DNA from: Muraenolepis orangiensis
Taxonomy: Eukaryota; Chordata; Actinopteri; Gadiformes; Muraenolepididae
DNA: 64,000 nt
Direction: 5' to 3'
Assembly: GCA_027704905.1 (NCBI GenBank)
Contig: CM051005.1
Span: 9,566,714 to 9,630,713, forward strand
Numbering within the stretch: the stretch's first letter is position 1; every line of letters begins with the position of its first letter. Under the pieces are notes generated by a model. The model saw nothing but the letters and a program-made list of their open reading frames with translations, was not told the origin of the DNA and did not search any database. Shown here piece by piece: positions 10,228 to 19,383 of this stretch. Position numbers and translations under genes: made by a program.

Positions 10228-10350
10228 GTGACGATGGCGTTGGGGTTCTTCTCCACGGTGTAGATCTTCAGCTTCCTGTCGGCGTGGCGTGCGGCGCTCA
10301 GGGCGGCGTTGACCAGCCGACCGCGGCCTGCCCCCAGCACCATCAGCACC
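10228..10350 (-). pseudogene. prmt5: PRMT5 SAM-binding exon
   Basis: A 123-nt minus-strand exon reads VLMVLGAGRGRLVNAALSAA, then KIYTVEKNPNAIVT, with acceptor CCACAG and donor GTGAGT (10,222-10,227). This is methyltransferase motif I of PRMT5 and the acidic end of strand beta-2 that bind S-adenosylmethionine. Other PRMT5 proteins have proline after GAGRG, whereas here it is arginine, which suggests relaxed constraint. It lies only 290 bp upstream of the penultimate exon, whereas several exons normally intervene. Confidence 0.88.
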
Positions 10351-10559
10351 CTGTGGGCGGGACCCAGTTGGTTAGGGGAGGAGCCAATCGGAAACGGATG
10401 TCATTAACGTTCTATTCTGGTGACCACCGTTTGTTGTTGTGTTGTGTTAGTCATTATCTATTGTACCTGCCCCGTCGTCCAATCAGAGGACCTTAATATG
10501 TGATGTCTTTTTGTTTGAGTTGAGGGTAGAGAGTAGACAGAGGGTTGCTTTGCTGTCCG

Positions 10560-12295
10560 GCAGCGTATTTTGGATTTACTGTTTGAGTTGACAGATTAGA
10601 GATCTGAGATTAGAGACTGTAGATATGACATGTCACGGTTACGGTGGTTGACAGGGGGCGTTGCCAGGCCGCGTGCGCTAGAGGCGCACACACACGCACC
10701 TGCCAACCATTACCGTGGCTAATTGCCATTGATCTCACCTGGGGGCTATTTATACCGCGGCGTCAGTGAGAGACGTCGCTCGTTCGTGTGTAACCGGTAC
10801 GCTACCAGTCTCCAGGTGACATTCATCCCTGGTTCTGATCACCCTGCTACGGACTATCAGAGAGATAGCCCGCCCGTCTGCTGTTCCAGCCCCTCGTCGG
10901 TCCAGAAGATCGACGCACCTCGACTTCCCGGTAACCCGACCCATCGCCTGTCCCCGAAGATCCCTTCGTCTACCTGTCGGCTCGACGCACCTCGACTTCC
11001 CGGTAACCCGACCCATCGCCTGTCCCCAACTATCCATTCGTCCACTGCCTGTCGGTCCGACACACCTCGACCTCCCGGTTCCAGATCCCTCGTTTGTCCT
11101 GGAGATAACATACGATTGTGTTCTGTGCCGAATAAAACCCCTGTTCTCCCCTTTCTGGTCTCCGCCTGCGTTCTGGGTCCAACCTAACCACGCACTTGTG
11201 ACATGACATCCGTGACATGACATCCGTGACTTGAGAAGTCTAGATAGGTTTACATTGTTATAGTTCTGTATACCTACTGAGTAGACAGATTATAATTTGT
11301 TGCTTTTGTGAATGCTCTGTATGTGGTACATTATTTATTTTCCAGGAGAGAGGTTACAGGTATGCAGCCCATGGGATACACTGCATCACACAGCGTTACC
11401 CGTTAATAAAAACACTAGTTTAGGAGCGGGTGCTGTCCTATGCATTTCATTAGTCCGTTTTCATTAGGCAGTTTAGTTTGTTTTAATATTTTCTTATCTT
11501 TGGCACCGTTCCGAGTTCCCTTATATTCCCTGCAGGGATATATTTTTTTAATAAACTTGGTTATTCCTTTGTATTTTGGTTGTTTGCCGGGCACTTCGCG
11601 CAGGTGCGTTTGGCCCTGGCGCCGCCAGGTCCTGAAAAGCAGCGTTATGGTTGGACGGTTAACATCATTCATCATTCATCATTGCTTACCTCCTGCATTG
11701 CTGAAAGAAATTGGAGGGTGAGTGCGGCTCGACGCGGCCTTATAGGCACGGTGCAGTGGGGAATGTGGGCGGATTGGTCCATTGCTGAAAATGTTCAGTG
11801 CACGCAGTGCGCCCACGGGACATGCCCATAAGGTGAAGCCTAGACTCCTTAGCCTATAAGAAATAGAACAACCAACCTGGCTATGTGCCTGAACGTGAGA
11901 GACAGGTTATTTTATTCCTATATCTTTAAAATATTAAAAACACATATTTTCAACTGCTTTGCCGCTTTGTCGAACGCATTTGCTTTTTGCCTAGACTATA
12001 TTTCTTAAATTCTTCATATTTGTCTAATGTTATACTATGTGGAAGAATTTTGTCTTAATGCTATCACTAAAATGCCATTAATTGTAAGCTTACAAGGTTA
12101 GTGGCGGATGTCTATATTATATAGTATGATGATATATGATGGCATCCCAGGTCGCGTGCTCAGGAACTGCGCTGAGCAGCTGACCGAGGTCCTAACTGAC
12201 ATTTTCAACATGTCACTAGCTCAGGCAGTTGTCCCAGCGTGCTTTAAAACCACCTCCATTGTGCCAGTGCCAAAACACTCCTCTGCAGCGAGCCT
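10560..12295. repeat. Segmental duplication D1, right part, copy 1
   Basis: Matches 48,580-49,650 in the same order, apart from the solo LTR at 10,631-11,203 found only here. Content from 11,210 to 12,100 is AT-rich with a GC-rich piece (11,580-11,830) holding no convincing gene. Short open frames there are not conserved in the paralogue. Confidence 0.85.
10631..11203 (+). mobile_element. Solo LTR, 573 bp, with 5-bp TSD
   Basis: Starts TGTCACGG and ends TTGTGACA (TG...CA, with 6-bp inverted ends). It has a TATA-like CTATTTATACCG near 10,745-10,757 and a polyadenylation signal AATAAA near 11,131, as expected for an LTR in plus orientation. TGACA flanks both ends (10,626-10,630 and 11,204-11,208). 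The paralogue at about 48,605-48,625 has no insert. Inside, a unit of about 66 bp starting CGACGCACCTCGACTTCCCG is tandemly duplicated. It is likely a Ty3/gypsy-type solo LTR. Confidence 0.75.
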
Positions 12296-12695
12296 CAACT
12301 ATCACCACTATCACCATCAGCCTGGACGGGACACCGGTGGAAGTCGTCAGCTGCTTCCGTTTCCTGGGACTATAGATTTTCGATGACCTGGCCTGGACAC
12401 GCAACACAGAGGTCATGCTGAAGAAGGCACACCAGCGCCTCTATGCTCTGTGGTGCCTCAGAAAAAGCGCTATAGGCCAGAGGTGGCTAGTGAACTTCTA
12501 CCGTGGGGCACCGTAGAGAGCATCCTGACGGGTGGCATCACTGTGGTACGGAAACACCACTGCATGGGGCAAGAAAGCCATTCAGAGGGTCGTGAGGATG
12601 GCAGAGAAGATCATCTTGTGTGCACTTCCATGCATTGAGGAGATCTTTAGGACCAGATGTTGGAAGAAGGCCATGTCCATGCACTTTACTTCAAC
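12108..12695 (+). mobile_element. L2/CR1/Rex1-like LINE, internally deleted
   Basis: Reads YDGIPGRVLRNCAEQLTEVL and VVPACFKTTSIVPVPKHSS (the RT start), then jumps at about 12,300 to the C-terminal part KKAHQRLYALWCLRKSAIGQ. The middle RT motifs are missing. Frames are broken several times. The first 190 bp equal 49,470-49,650. Confidence 0.8.
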
Positions 12696-12697
12696 AA

Positions 12698-12940
12698 TAG
12701 GGGCGGCTGTATAGCTCAGGAGGTAGAGCGGACGCCTCACAACCAAAAGGACACTTGTTCGATCCCCGGCTCCTCCTAGCAAAAACTGTTGAGGTGTCCT
12801 TGAGCATGACACCCTAATCCTGGCTGTCACTTTGCATGGCTGACTCTGCCTTCAGTGCATGAATGGGTAATGAGGACTTTACATGACTTGTAAAGCACTT
12901 TGGATAAAAGCTGGCATTATTATTACAATAAATTTGAATC
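12698..12940 (+). mobile_element. tRNA-derived SINE nested in LINE
   Basis: Box A is TAGCTCAGGAGGTAGAGCGG (12,712-12,731) and box B is TGTTCGATCCCC (12,756-12,767). They are followed by the teleost SINE body GAGGTGTCCTTGAGCATGAC and the end AGCACTTTGGATAAAAGC with a (TTA)n tail. The LINE sequence resumes at about 12,946 (TCATAAAGGACC...GGTTGCGCAGCATC), so the SINE split it. It is not a tRNA gene: there is no folded 3' half and it has a long body. Confidence 0.8.
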
Positions 12941-12945
12941 TAATC

Positions 12946-13015
12946 ATAAAGGACCGTATGGTCACCGGTTGCGCAGCATCCATGCAAGTACTACCAGGTT
13001 TAAGGATAGTGTTTA
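12946..13015 (+). mobile_element. LINE 3' piece after the SINE
   Basis: Continuation of the LINE at 12,108 with the same sequence as 1,895-1,945 (CAAGTACTACCAGGTTTAAGG). Confidence 0.7.
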
Positions 13016-13526
13016 TTCTAAATGATTGTTTTCTTTGATATTTTAATTTGATTTATTTTTACATGTTAATTCTGGATGCTTGTTCGGTGTGTGCCTGCAG
13101 ACGTTGAGGAGGAAATCACTTAAAGTGCTCATCTAACTGGGACAGGGTAAACCAAGTGGTCCCTGCCTGTCAGTGTTCAAGTGAAGATTCCCTCCCCTGT
13201 CCTTTCCTTGTAGTGATCTCAAGCTTCTCCTTGGTGTCTGGCAAACGGCAGACTGACTAGGTTTACCTTTTGGAACCATGGTGACCACAAGAAGCTGTTC
13301 TTGTGTTTGATTGAGGAATTCTTTTGTTTATTGGTTTGTTTTTGTTTTAGATGAAGGTGAACTTTGAAGAATATTGGTTCTACACACAAGGCATCATAGA
13401 GAACTACATAGCAATAGGGCACATTCAAGCATGGCCTAGTCAAGCATGTTGACATTTATTCCATTGAAATGGGTGAAAGAAAGTACTACGTACTTGCAGA
13501 CACATTCACTCAATAAGTACACTAAG
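13016..13526 (+). pseudogene. ERV relic copy 2, left half
   Basis: Repeats 800-1,355 and 26,085-26,602. It contains GGTGAAAGAAAGTACTACGT and the following bases of the integrase region. It is interrupted at 13,527 by an LTR element and resumes after 15,283 with GTCAATAACATAATAAATG, as in the uninterrupted copy at 1,368-1,386. Confidence 0.6.
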
Positions 13527-14199
13527 TGTTAGGACCCAACGAGACCAGCGAGCCAAATGTGCCAGAGAACCCAGAAGAAAAGATAGGCCACTCAAAACAG
13601 CGGAAAATGTCTTTAATGAAAAAAATCCACAAAAACAGAAAAACAACAAGGTAGGGTTGGAGAGGTTACGAGGTACACGGGGAGATGGTCCAGAGGGTGG
13701 AACGCGGAGAGGGTACTTGGCGCGGGGGGGGGAGGGAGTTTGGACTAGACGCAATGTAGTCAGAGCTGTAGACACAGGTTCACAGGTAGGAGGGAGCCAT
13801 AAGGTTCTCAACGATCTCACCCCCGACGTCGGTCTTCGTCAGGATGGTTCTCAGGAAGGTTCGCAATGGTCAAGCCCCGACGTCGGTCTTCGTCAGGATG
13901 GTTCTCAGGAAGGTTCGCAATGGTCAAGCCCCGACTTCGGTCTTCGTCAGGATGGTTCTCAGGAAGGTTCACAATGGTCAAGCCCCGACGTCGGTCTTCG
14001 TCAGGATGGTTCTCAGGAAGGTTCGCAATGGTCAAGCCCCGACTTCGGTCTTCGTCAGGATGGTTCTCAGGAAGGTTCACAATGGTCAAGCCCCGACGTC
14101 GGTCTTCGACAGACCTAAGATCTCAGGTGTTCATTGTCCTCAGCCGGCCTGATTATGATGGGAAACACCTGGGATCAATTAGAGTGCGGGGGCACAACA
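13527..14199 (-). repeat. 3' LTR of the minisatellite LTR element
   Basis: It differs from its partner LTR mainly by five full plus one partial 54-bp units. The minus-strand 3' end ATTAAAGACATTTTCC suggests a polyadenylation signal near the GGGTCCTAACA terminus. Confidence 0.7.
13821..14110. repeat. 54-bp minisatellite inside an LTR
   Basis: Units start at 13,821, 13,875, 13,929, 13,983, 14,037 and 14,091 (partial), each CCCCGACxTCGGTCTTCG. Units 2-5 alternate GACGTC/TTCGC and GACTTC/TTCAC forms, giving a 108-bp higher-order period. The unit is 18 codons long, so both strands show long open frames that are not genes. Confidence 0.92.
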
Positions 14200-14454
14200 G
14201 TATCCCCCCCCTGAGGGGAGGCACCGGACGACCGGGTTCTCAGGATATCGCCCCCGACGTCGTTCTTCGGCAGAGAGGGGTCCGCGAGATAGGAAGGGGT
14301 CCTCGGGAGCCGGTGGGGTCTTCCTCGGGAGCAGGTGGGGGGTCCTCGGAAGCGGGTGGGGGTCCTCATCGGGAGCAGGTGGGGGTCCTCGGGAGCGGGT
14401 GTAGCCACGGAGCAGATGTGGAACCAGCCCGGGAAACGATGGGCTCAGAACCAT

Positions 14455-14765
14455 GAGGTGCTGGCGTAGCCACGGAGCTAGCCTGGGAGCTAGGGAGCTA
14501 GAGACACGAGGAGCTAGCCTGGAAACTAGGAGCTAGAGTCACGGGGAGCTAGCCTGGAAGCTAGGAGCTGGAGACACAGGGAGCTTTCCTGGGAGCTAGG
14601 AACTGGAGATAAAGGGAGCTAGCCTGGGAGCTAGGAACTGGAGACACAGGGAGCTAGCCTGTGAGCTAGGAACTGGAGACAAAGGGAGCTAGCCTGGGAG
14701 CTAGGAACTGGAGTCACAAGAAGCTAGCCTGGAAGCTAGGAGCTGGAGACACAGGGAGCTAGCGT
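14455..14765. repeat. GCTAGC-rich minisatellite, about 33 bp
   Basis: About nine units of AGCTAGCCTGGGAGCTAGGA followed by ACTGGAGACACAGGG. Matching arrays are at 27,340-27,533, and inverted at 62,080-62,530 and 63,538-63,590, always inside the same LTR element family. Confidence 0.9.
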
Positions 14766-14832
14766 AACATGGGTGGTGTCCCGCTCCCCGCTTCTGGGTT
14801 CCCGGCTTGGCTCAATTTAGGCTTGAACATTC

Positions 14833-15282
14833 TGTTAGGACCCAACGAGACTGGCGAGCCAAATGTGCCAGAGAACCCAGAAGAAGACAGGACACCCAAA
14901 ACAACGGAAAATGTCAAGGTAGGGTTGGATAGGTTACGAGGTATGGTCGACGCGGGGAGTTGATTCAGAGGGTGGAACGTGGAGAGGGTCCTTTGAGCGC
15001 GGGGGGGGGGGGGGGGAGTTAGGACGAGATGGGACGTAGTCGGAGCTGGAGACACAGGTTCAGGGGTAGGAGGGAGCCATAAGGTTCTCTACGATCTCGC
15101 CCCGACGTCGGTCTTCGTCAGGATGGTTCTCAGGAAGGTTTGCAGGAAGGTTCGCAATGGTCAAGCCCCAACGTCGGTCTTCGACAGCTCTAAGTAGGGT
15201 AGATCCCAGGTGTTCATTGGCCTCAGCCAGCCTGATTATGATGGGAAACACCTGGGATAAATTAAAGCGCGGGGGCAAAACA
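14833..15282 (-). repeat. 5' LTR of the minisatellite LTR element
   Basis: It has the same ends as the 13,527-14,199 LTR but only about one unit of the 54-bp repeat, plus a run of 18 G at 15,000-15,017. On the minus strand the LTR begins TGTTTTGCCCCCGCG. Confidence 0.7.
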
Positions 15283-15940
15283 CAAGTGTAGCCAAATGCA
15301 TGGTTATCTGAGTCATCCCCAGATTCGGTAATCCAGAAAAACTGAGTCTATACAACGGTAGCCATTTTGTCAATAACATAATAAATGTTATCACCACACT
15401 ATTAGGAATCAAATACAATGTATGTGTAGTAGGCAATGACATTGAGAGAATTAAGCAAGGATTAAAGGAAATGGGCTCATAACACGGTCCGGCAAAATTA
15501 ATTTGATTTTTGTAGAAGGAGAAACATCAGTAGTCTATTTTTTTTAAATAAATAAAATAAGGCAAGCTACCTTTGGGCGGACAAAGACATTCGTATAACC
15601 CACGTATCTTGTGGCGCATTAAGACCAAACATATGGGGAGTAAGGGTATGTGCATATTGGTGTGATTGCCAGGAATAGAGTGGGGTGATATCGTATTCAG
15701 GGTTTAGGGATTGGGGGTACAATCCAACACCAGAGTTTAAAAACAGACTCACAGTTAAAAATATAACCACAACAGAGGTTGAGTGTAAAACAGAGAAATG
15801 TAACCCACTAGTAATAACCCTAAAAGACCCAAAGACAATGGATACAGGAGTGTATGTATAGGCAACATGGGAATCAGAACCTAATCCTATGGCAAGGTTC
15901 AAAATGATAGTAGAGGCAAAAGCGAAGGCCACTTTTTCTT
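15283..15940 (+). pseudogene. ERV relic copy 2, right half
   Basis: Begins with the integrase-region sequence continuing from 13,526. From about 15,620 to 15,930 the plus strand reads in broken frame a domain with TVKNITTTEVECKTEKC and later DTGVYV, resembling a retroviral surface-protein or Ig-like fold. With an integrase just upstream, env is the simplest reading, but it is not certain. Stop codons are present throughout. Confidence 0.4.
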
Positions 15941-16078
15941 GGTTTTCAGATGACGTCAGAGGGCTTTCTATATTTGGGCGTCCGCCATGTTGGAGCGCCT
16001 CGTGGTGTTAAAATATATTTAAACATAAGCCATTTCTATACAGCTCTCACGTTCTACCTGAAACCTTTCGACTTCTCT

Positions 16079-16339
16079 ATGGATCTATCACAGAAAGCAA
16101 TCAAGGATGACTTGGAATATCTAGCTAAAGATATCCTAGTGCTTTCTGAGTACGTAAAAGGCCTCGAAATCCATATAAAGAGATATATACAAAAAATATT
16201 GCTAGTTGGTGTCGACCCCGCTAGTATCCCGATCAGTTTGACCCTGAGTGTTTGCCACCAAGTGAGGCTACAGATGTGCTGAGCTACCTCGTTTTGGAGA
16301 CCAGCTATTACACCAAACAGCAATTTAAGGCCTTTAAAA
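16079..16339 (+). pseudogene. SWIM/YqaJ-like multicopy gene, exon 5' part
   Basis: From ATG at 16,079 the frame reads MDLSQKAIKDDLEYLAKDIL and LVGVDPASIP. After a one-base frame slip near 16,222 it reads LPPSEATDVLSYLVLE and TSYYTKQQFKAFK. This resembles the N-terminal part of the large, poorly characterised fish families with SWIM-type zinc finger or YqaJ-like nuclease domains, recalled from family knowledge and not searched here. The sequence is cut at 16,339 by the RTE-like LINE and resumes in frame at 19,384. Upstream is a promoter-like CCGCCATGTTGG (15,984-15,995). It is a pseudogene as it stands. Confidence 0.55.
16329..16339. repeat. Target-site duplication of RTE-like LINE, left
   Basis: GGCCTTTAAAA, identical to 19,373-19,383. 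Confidence 0.92.
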
Positions 16340-19300
16340 TCCATCCATCCATCCATCTTCTCCCGCTTATCCGAAATCGGGTCGCGGAGGTAGCAGCTCC
16401 AGCAGGGGACTCCAAACTTCCCTCTCTCTGGCAACATCGACGAGCTCTGACTGGGAGATCCCGAGGCGTTCCCAGGCCAGTGTGGAGATGTAATCACCCC
16501 ACCTGTACCTCGGTCTGCCCCGTGGTCTCCTCCCAGTTGGATGTGCCTGGAAAACCTCCCTCGGGAGGCGACCAGGAAGCATCCTTACTAGATGCCCGAA
16601 CCACCTCAACTGGCTCCTTTCTACGCGAAGGAGCAGCGGCTCTACTCCGAGTCTCTCACGAGTGACTGAGCTTCTCACCCTATCCCTCAGGGAGATACCA
16701 GCCACCCTCCTGAGGAAACTCATTTCGGCCACTTGTATTCGCGATCTCGTCCTTTCGGTCATTACCCATTGCTCATGGCCATAGGTGAGGGTAGGAACGA
16801 AGACTGATCGGTAGATCGAGAGCTTTGCCTTCTGGCTCAGCTCTCTTTTGGTTACAACGGTGCGCCAAAGTGCACCCAATACCGCTCCCGCTGCACCTAT
16901 TCTCCTGTCAATCTCACGCTCCATCCTCCCCTCACTCGAGAACAAGACCCCGAGATACTTGAACTCCTTCACTTGGGATAAGGACTCCCTCCCTACTTGG
17001 AGTAGACAATCCACCGGTTTCCTGCTAAGAACCATGGCCTCAGATTTGGAGGTGCTGATCCTCATCCCAGCCGCTTCACATTCTGCTGCAAGCCGATCCA
17101 GTGAGTGCTGAAGGTCACATACTGATGACGCAAACAGGACCACATCATCTGCAAACAGCAGTGATTCAATCCTGAGCCCACCATACTGAAACCCCTCCCC
17201 TCCATGACTACGCCTTGAAATCCTGTCCATGAAAATCACAAACAGGATGGGTGACAAAGCGCAGCCCTGGCGGAGGCCAACACCCACTGAGAACAGGCCT
17301 GACTTTGTACCGAGAATCCGGACACAGCTCTTGCTTTGGGAGTAGAGAGATTGGATGGCCCTCAACAATGACCCCCGCACCCCATACTCCCGCAGCACCC
17401 CCCACAGTATTTCCCGAGGGACCCGATCATATGCCTTCTCCAAATCTACAAAACACATGTAGACCAGATGGGCATACTCCCAAGCCCCCTCCAGGATCCT
17501 TGCAAGAGTGAAAAGCTGGTCCGTTGTTCCACGACCAGGGCGGAATCCGCATTGTTCCTCTTCAATCTGAGGTTCGACTATCGGCCGAACCCTCCTTTCC
17601 AGCACCTTGGAGTAGACTTTCCCAGGGAGGCTGAGTAATGTGATACCCCTGTAATTGGCACACACCCTCTGGTCACCCTTTTTGAACAGGGGTACCACCA
17701 CCCCCGTTTGCCACTCCTCAGGCACTGTCCCAGACTTACACGCAATGTTGAAAAGACGTGTCATCCATGACAGCCCCTCAACACCCAGAGCCTTTAGCAT
17801 TTCTGGACGGATCTCATCAACCCCTGGGGCTTTGCCACTGCGGAGGTGTTTGACTACCGCAGTGACTTCCTCCAGGGAGATTGACGTTTGCCGTCCTTCA
17901 TCCTCCAGCTCTGTCTCTACCATTGAGGGTGTAGTTGGGTTAAGAAGTTCCACAAAGTGTTCTTTCCACCGCCCGATCACCTCCTCAGTTGAGGTCAGCA
18001 ATGTCCCACCCTTACTGTACACAGCTTGGATGGACCCACGCTTCCCCCTCCTGAGGCGCCGGATTGTTTGCCAGAAACGCTTTGGTGCCGACTGAAAGTC
18101 CTTCTCCATGGCTTCTCCGAATTCCTCCCACACCCGCTGCTTTGCCTCCGCTACAGCCGAGGCTGCCGTCCTCTTGGCCTGTCGATACCTCGCAACCGAG
18201 TCCGGAGTCTCACAGGCTAACATAGCCCGGAAGGCCTCCTTCTTCAGCCGGACGGCTTCCCTGACCACCTGTGTCCACCACGAAGTCCGAGGGTTGCCGC
18301 CCCTTGAGGCACCAATGACCTTGAGGCCACAACTCTCAACCGCAGCTTCGGCAATAGAAGCTTTGAACAAAGACCACTCTGGCTCAATGCCCCCAGCCTC
18401 CACAGAGATGCCCGAAAAATTCCGGCGGAGGTGTGAGTTGAAGGTCTCCCGGACAGGGGCATCCACCAGACGTTCCCAGTTCACCCGCACTACACGTTTG
18501 GGCTTACCAGGTCTGTCCAGAGGCTTCCCCCGCCATCTTACCCAACTCACCACCAGATGGTGATCGGTTGACAGCTCTGCCCCTCTCTTCACCCGAGTGT
18601 CCAAAACATGCGGCCTCAGGCCAGATGATACGATAACAAAATCGATCATTGACCTTCGGCCTAAGGTGCTCTGGTACCATGTACACTTATGAGCATCCTT
18701 ATGTTTGAACATGGTGTTTGTTATGGCCAATCCATGACTAGCACAGAAATCCAATAACAAAACCCCACTCCGGTTCAGATCAGGTAGGCCGTTCATCCCC
18801 AACACGCCCCTCCAAGTTTCCCCATCGTTACCCACGTGTGCGTTGAAGTCTCCCAGGAGGACTATAGAGTCCCCTTCAGGAGCCCCATGCAGGACTCCAT
18901 CCAGGGTGTGCAAGAAGGCGGGATATTCCGAACTGTTGTTTGGTGCATAGGCACAAACAACAGTCAGAGTTTTCCCTCCCATGACCCTAAGGCGTAGGGA
19001 GGCGACCCTCTCGTCCACCGGGGTAAACTCCAACAAAGCGGCACTCAGCCGGGGACTTGTGTGTATCCCCACGCCCGCCCGGCGCCTCACACCCTGAGCA
19101 ACTCCAGAGAAAGAAAGAGTCCAACCCCTATCCAGGAGTTTAGTTCCAGAGCCAGTGCTGTGCGTAGAGGTAAGCCCCACCAGATCTAATTGGTAGCGCT
19201 CCACCTCCCGCACCAGCTCAGGCTCCTTCCCCCCCAGAGAAGTGACATTCCACGTCCCCAAAGCCAGTCTCTGTTGGCTGGGTTTGGTCCGTCGATGCCC

Positions 19301-19372
19301 CCTGCCTTCACTGCCGCCTAACTGGCAGTGTACCCGACCCCAGTGGTTCTTCCCGTAGGTGGTGGGTCCGCG
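16340..19372 (-). mobile_element. RTE-like LINE insertion, 5'-truncated, ORF intact
   Basis: The minus-strand element ends in a (TGGA)n tail (16,340-16,360) after a 3' untranslated region of fewer than 30 bp, as is usual for RTE-type LINEs. It is flanked by an 11-bp target-site duplication. The 5' end is cut inside the leader that the copy at 24,490 still has. The long reading frame is open through the whole insert. Confidence 0.9.
16367..19261 (-). CDS. RTE-like ORF: AP-endonuclease plus reverse transcriptase
   Basis: A 964-codon frame counted from a TTG codon. The frame is actually open further upstream to the truncated 5' end and no ATG marks the start. N-terminal endonuclease/exonuclease/phosphatase domain: WNVTSL (about 4-9), CAYAPN, GDFNAHVG and SMIDFV, TDHH. 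Reverse transcriptase: NYRGITLLS, QCGFRPGRGT, FVDLEKAYDRVP, LRQGCALSP and the catalytic FADD. There is a C-terminal WFGHLVRM region and no RNase H, and the end is LPPRPDFG. These are LINE enzymes that nick target DNA and copy their RNA. With no stop or frameshift the insertion appears young, though lacking the promoter leader it is probably not autonomous. Confidence 0.9.
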   Translation of the reverse strand: MGTWNVTSLGGKEPELVREVERYQLDLVGLTSTHSTGSGTKLLDRGWTLSFSGVAQGVRRRAGVGIHTSPRLSAALLEFTPVDERVASLRLRVMGGKTLTVVCAYAPNNSSEYPAFLHTLDGVLHGAPEGDSIVLLGDFNAHVGNDGETWRGVLGMNGLPDLNRSGVLLLDFCASHGLAITNTMFKHKDAHKCTWYQSTLGRRSMIDFVIVSSGLRPHVLDTRVKRGAELSTDHHLVVSWVRWRGKPLDRPGKPKRVVRVNWERLVDAPVRETFNSHLRRNFSGISVEAGGIEPEWSLFKASIAEAAVESCGLKVIGASRGGNPRTSWWTQVVREAVRLKKEAFRAMLACETPDSVARYRQAKRTAASAVAEAKQRVWEEFGEAMEKDFQSAPKRFWQTIRRLRRGKRGSIQAVYSKGGTLLTSTEEVIGRWKEHFVELLNPTTPSMVETELEDEGRQTSISLEEVTAVVKHLRSGKAPGVDEIRPEMLKALGVEGLSWMTRLFNIACKSGTVPEEWQTGVVVPLFKKGDQRVCANYRGITLLSLPGKVYSKVLERRVRPIVEPQIEEEQCGFRPGRGTTDQLFTLARILEGAWEYAHLVYMCFVDLEKAYDRVPREILWGVLREYGVRGSLLRAIQSLYSQSKSCVRILGTKSGLFSVGVGLRQGCALSPILFVIFMDRISRRSHGGEGFQYGGLRIESLLFADDVVLFASSVCDLQHSLDRLAAECEAAGMRISTSKSEAMVLSRKPVDCLLQVGRESLSQVKEFKYLGVLFSSEGRMEREIDRRIGAAGAVLGALWRTVVTKRELSQKAKLSIYRSVFVPTLTYGHEQWVMTERTRSRIQVAEMSFLRRVAGISLRDRVRSSVTRERLGVEPLLLRVERSQLRWFGHLVRMLPGRLPREVFQAHPTGRRPRGRPRYRWGDYISTLAWERLGISQSELVDVAREREVWSPLLELLPPRPDFG

Positions 19373-19383
19373 GGCCTTTAAAA
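19373..19383. repeat. Target-site duplication of RTE-like LINE, right
   Basis: GGCCTTTAAAA, the second copy of the duplicated target. Confidence 0.92.

Larger units (their letters stand above)
13527..15282 (-). mobile_element. Non-autonomous LTR retroelement with minisatellites
   Basis: Two LTRs in minus orientation, 13,527-14,199 (673 bp) and 14,833-15,282 (450 bp), both start TGTTAGGACCCAACGAGA on the plus strand and end GCGGGGGCA(C/A)AACA, so TG...CA on either strand. Next to the lower LTR is a purine tract on the minus strand (CAGGGGGGGGGATAC), as expected for a polypurine tract. The 633-bp interior codes for nothing. It holds a roughly 33-bp GCTAGC-rich minisatellite and a GGAGCAGGTGGGGGTCCTC repeat. 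Flanks are CTAAG and C-AAG, a 5-bp duplication with one base lost. It lies inside an ERV relic whose uninterrupted form is at 1,344-1,370. Further copies are at 26,603-27,533 and 61,823-63,990. Confidence 0.72.

Noticed and set aside
10723..11223. 154-157 codon ORFs on both strands
   Set aside because: They lie within the solo LTR and depend on its 66-bp internal duplication.
12700..12780. tRNA gene
   Set aside because: Box A and B are present but the sequence continues into a SINE body with a (TTA)n tail and does not form a complete cloverleaf.
13657..14456. Long open frames of 90-196 codons on both strands
   Set aside because: They come from a 54-bp repeat, a multiple of three. They are open on both strands and in several frames with no start context or conservation outside the repeat.
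18108..18563. Plus-strand ORFs across 16.4-19.2 kb
   Set aside because: They are shadows of the minus-strand LINE reading frame.
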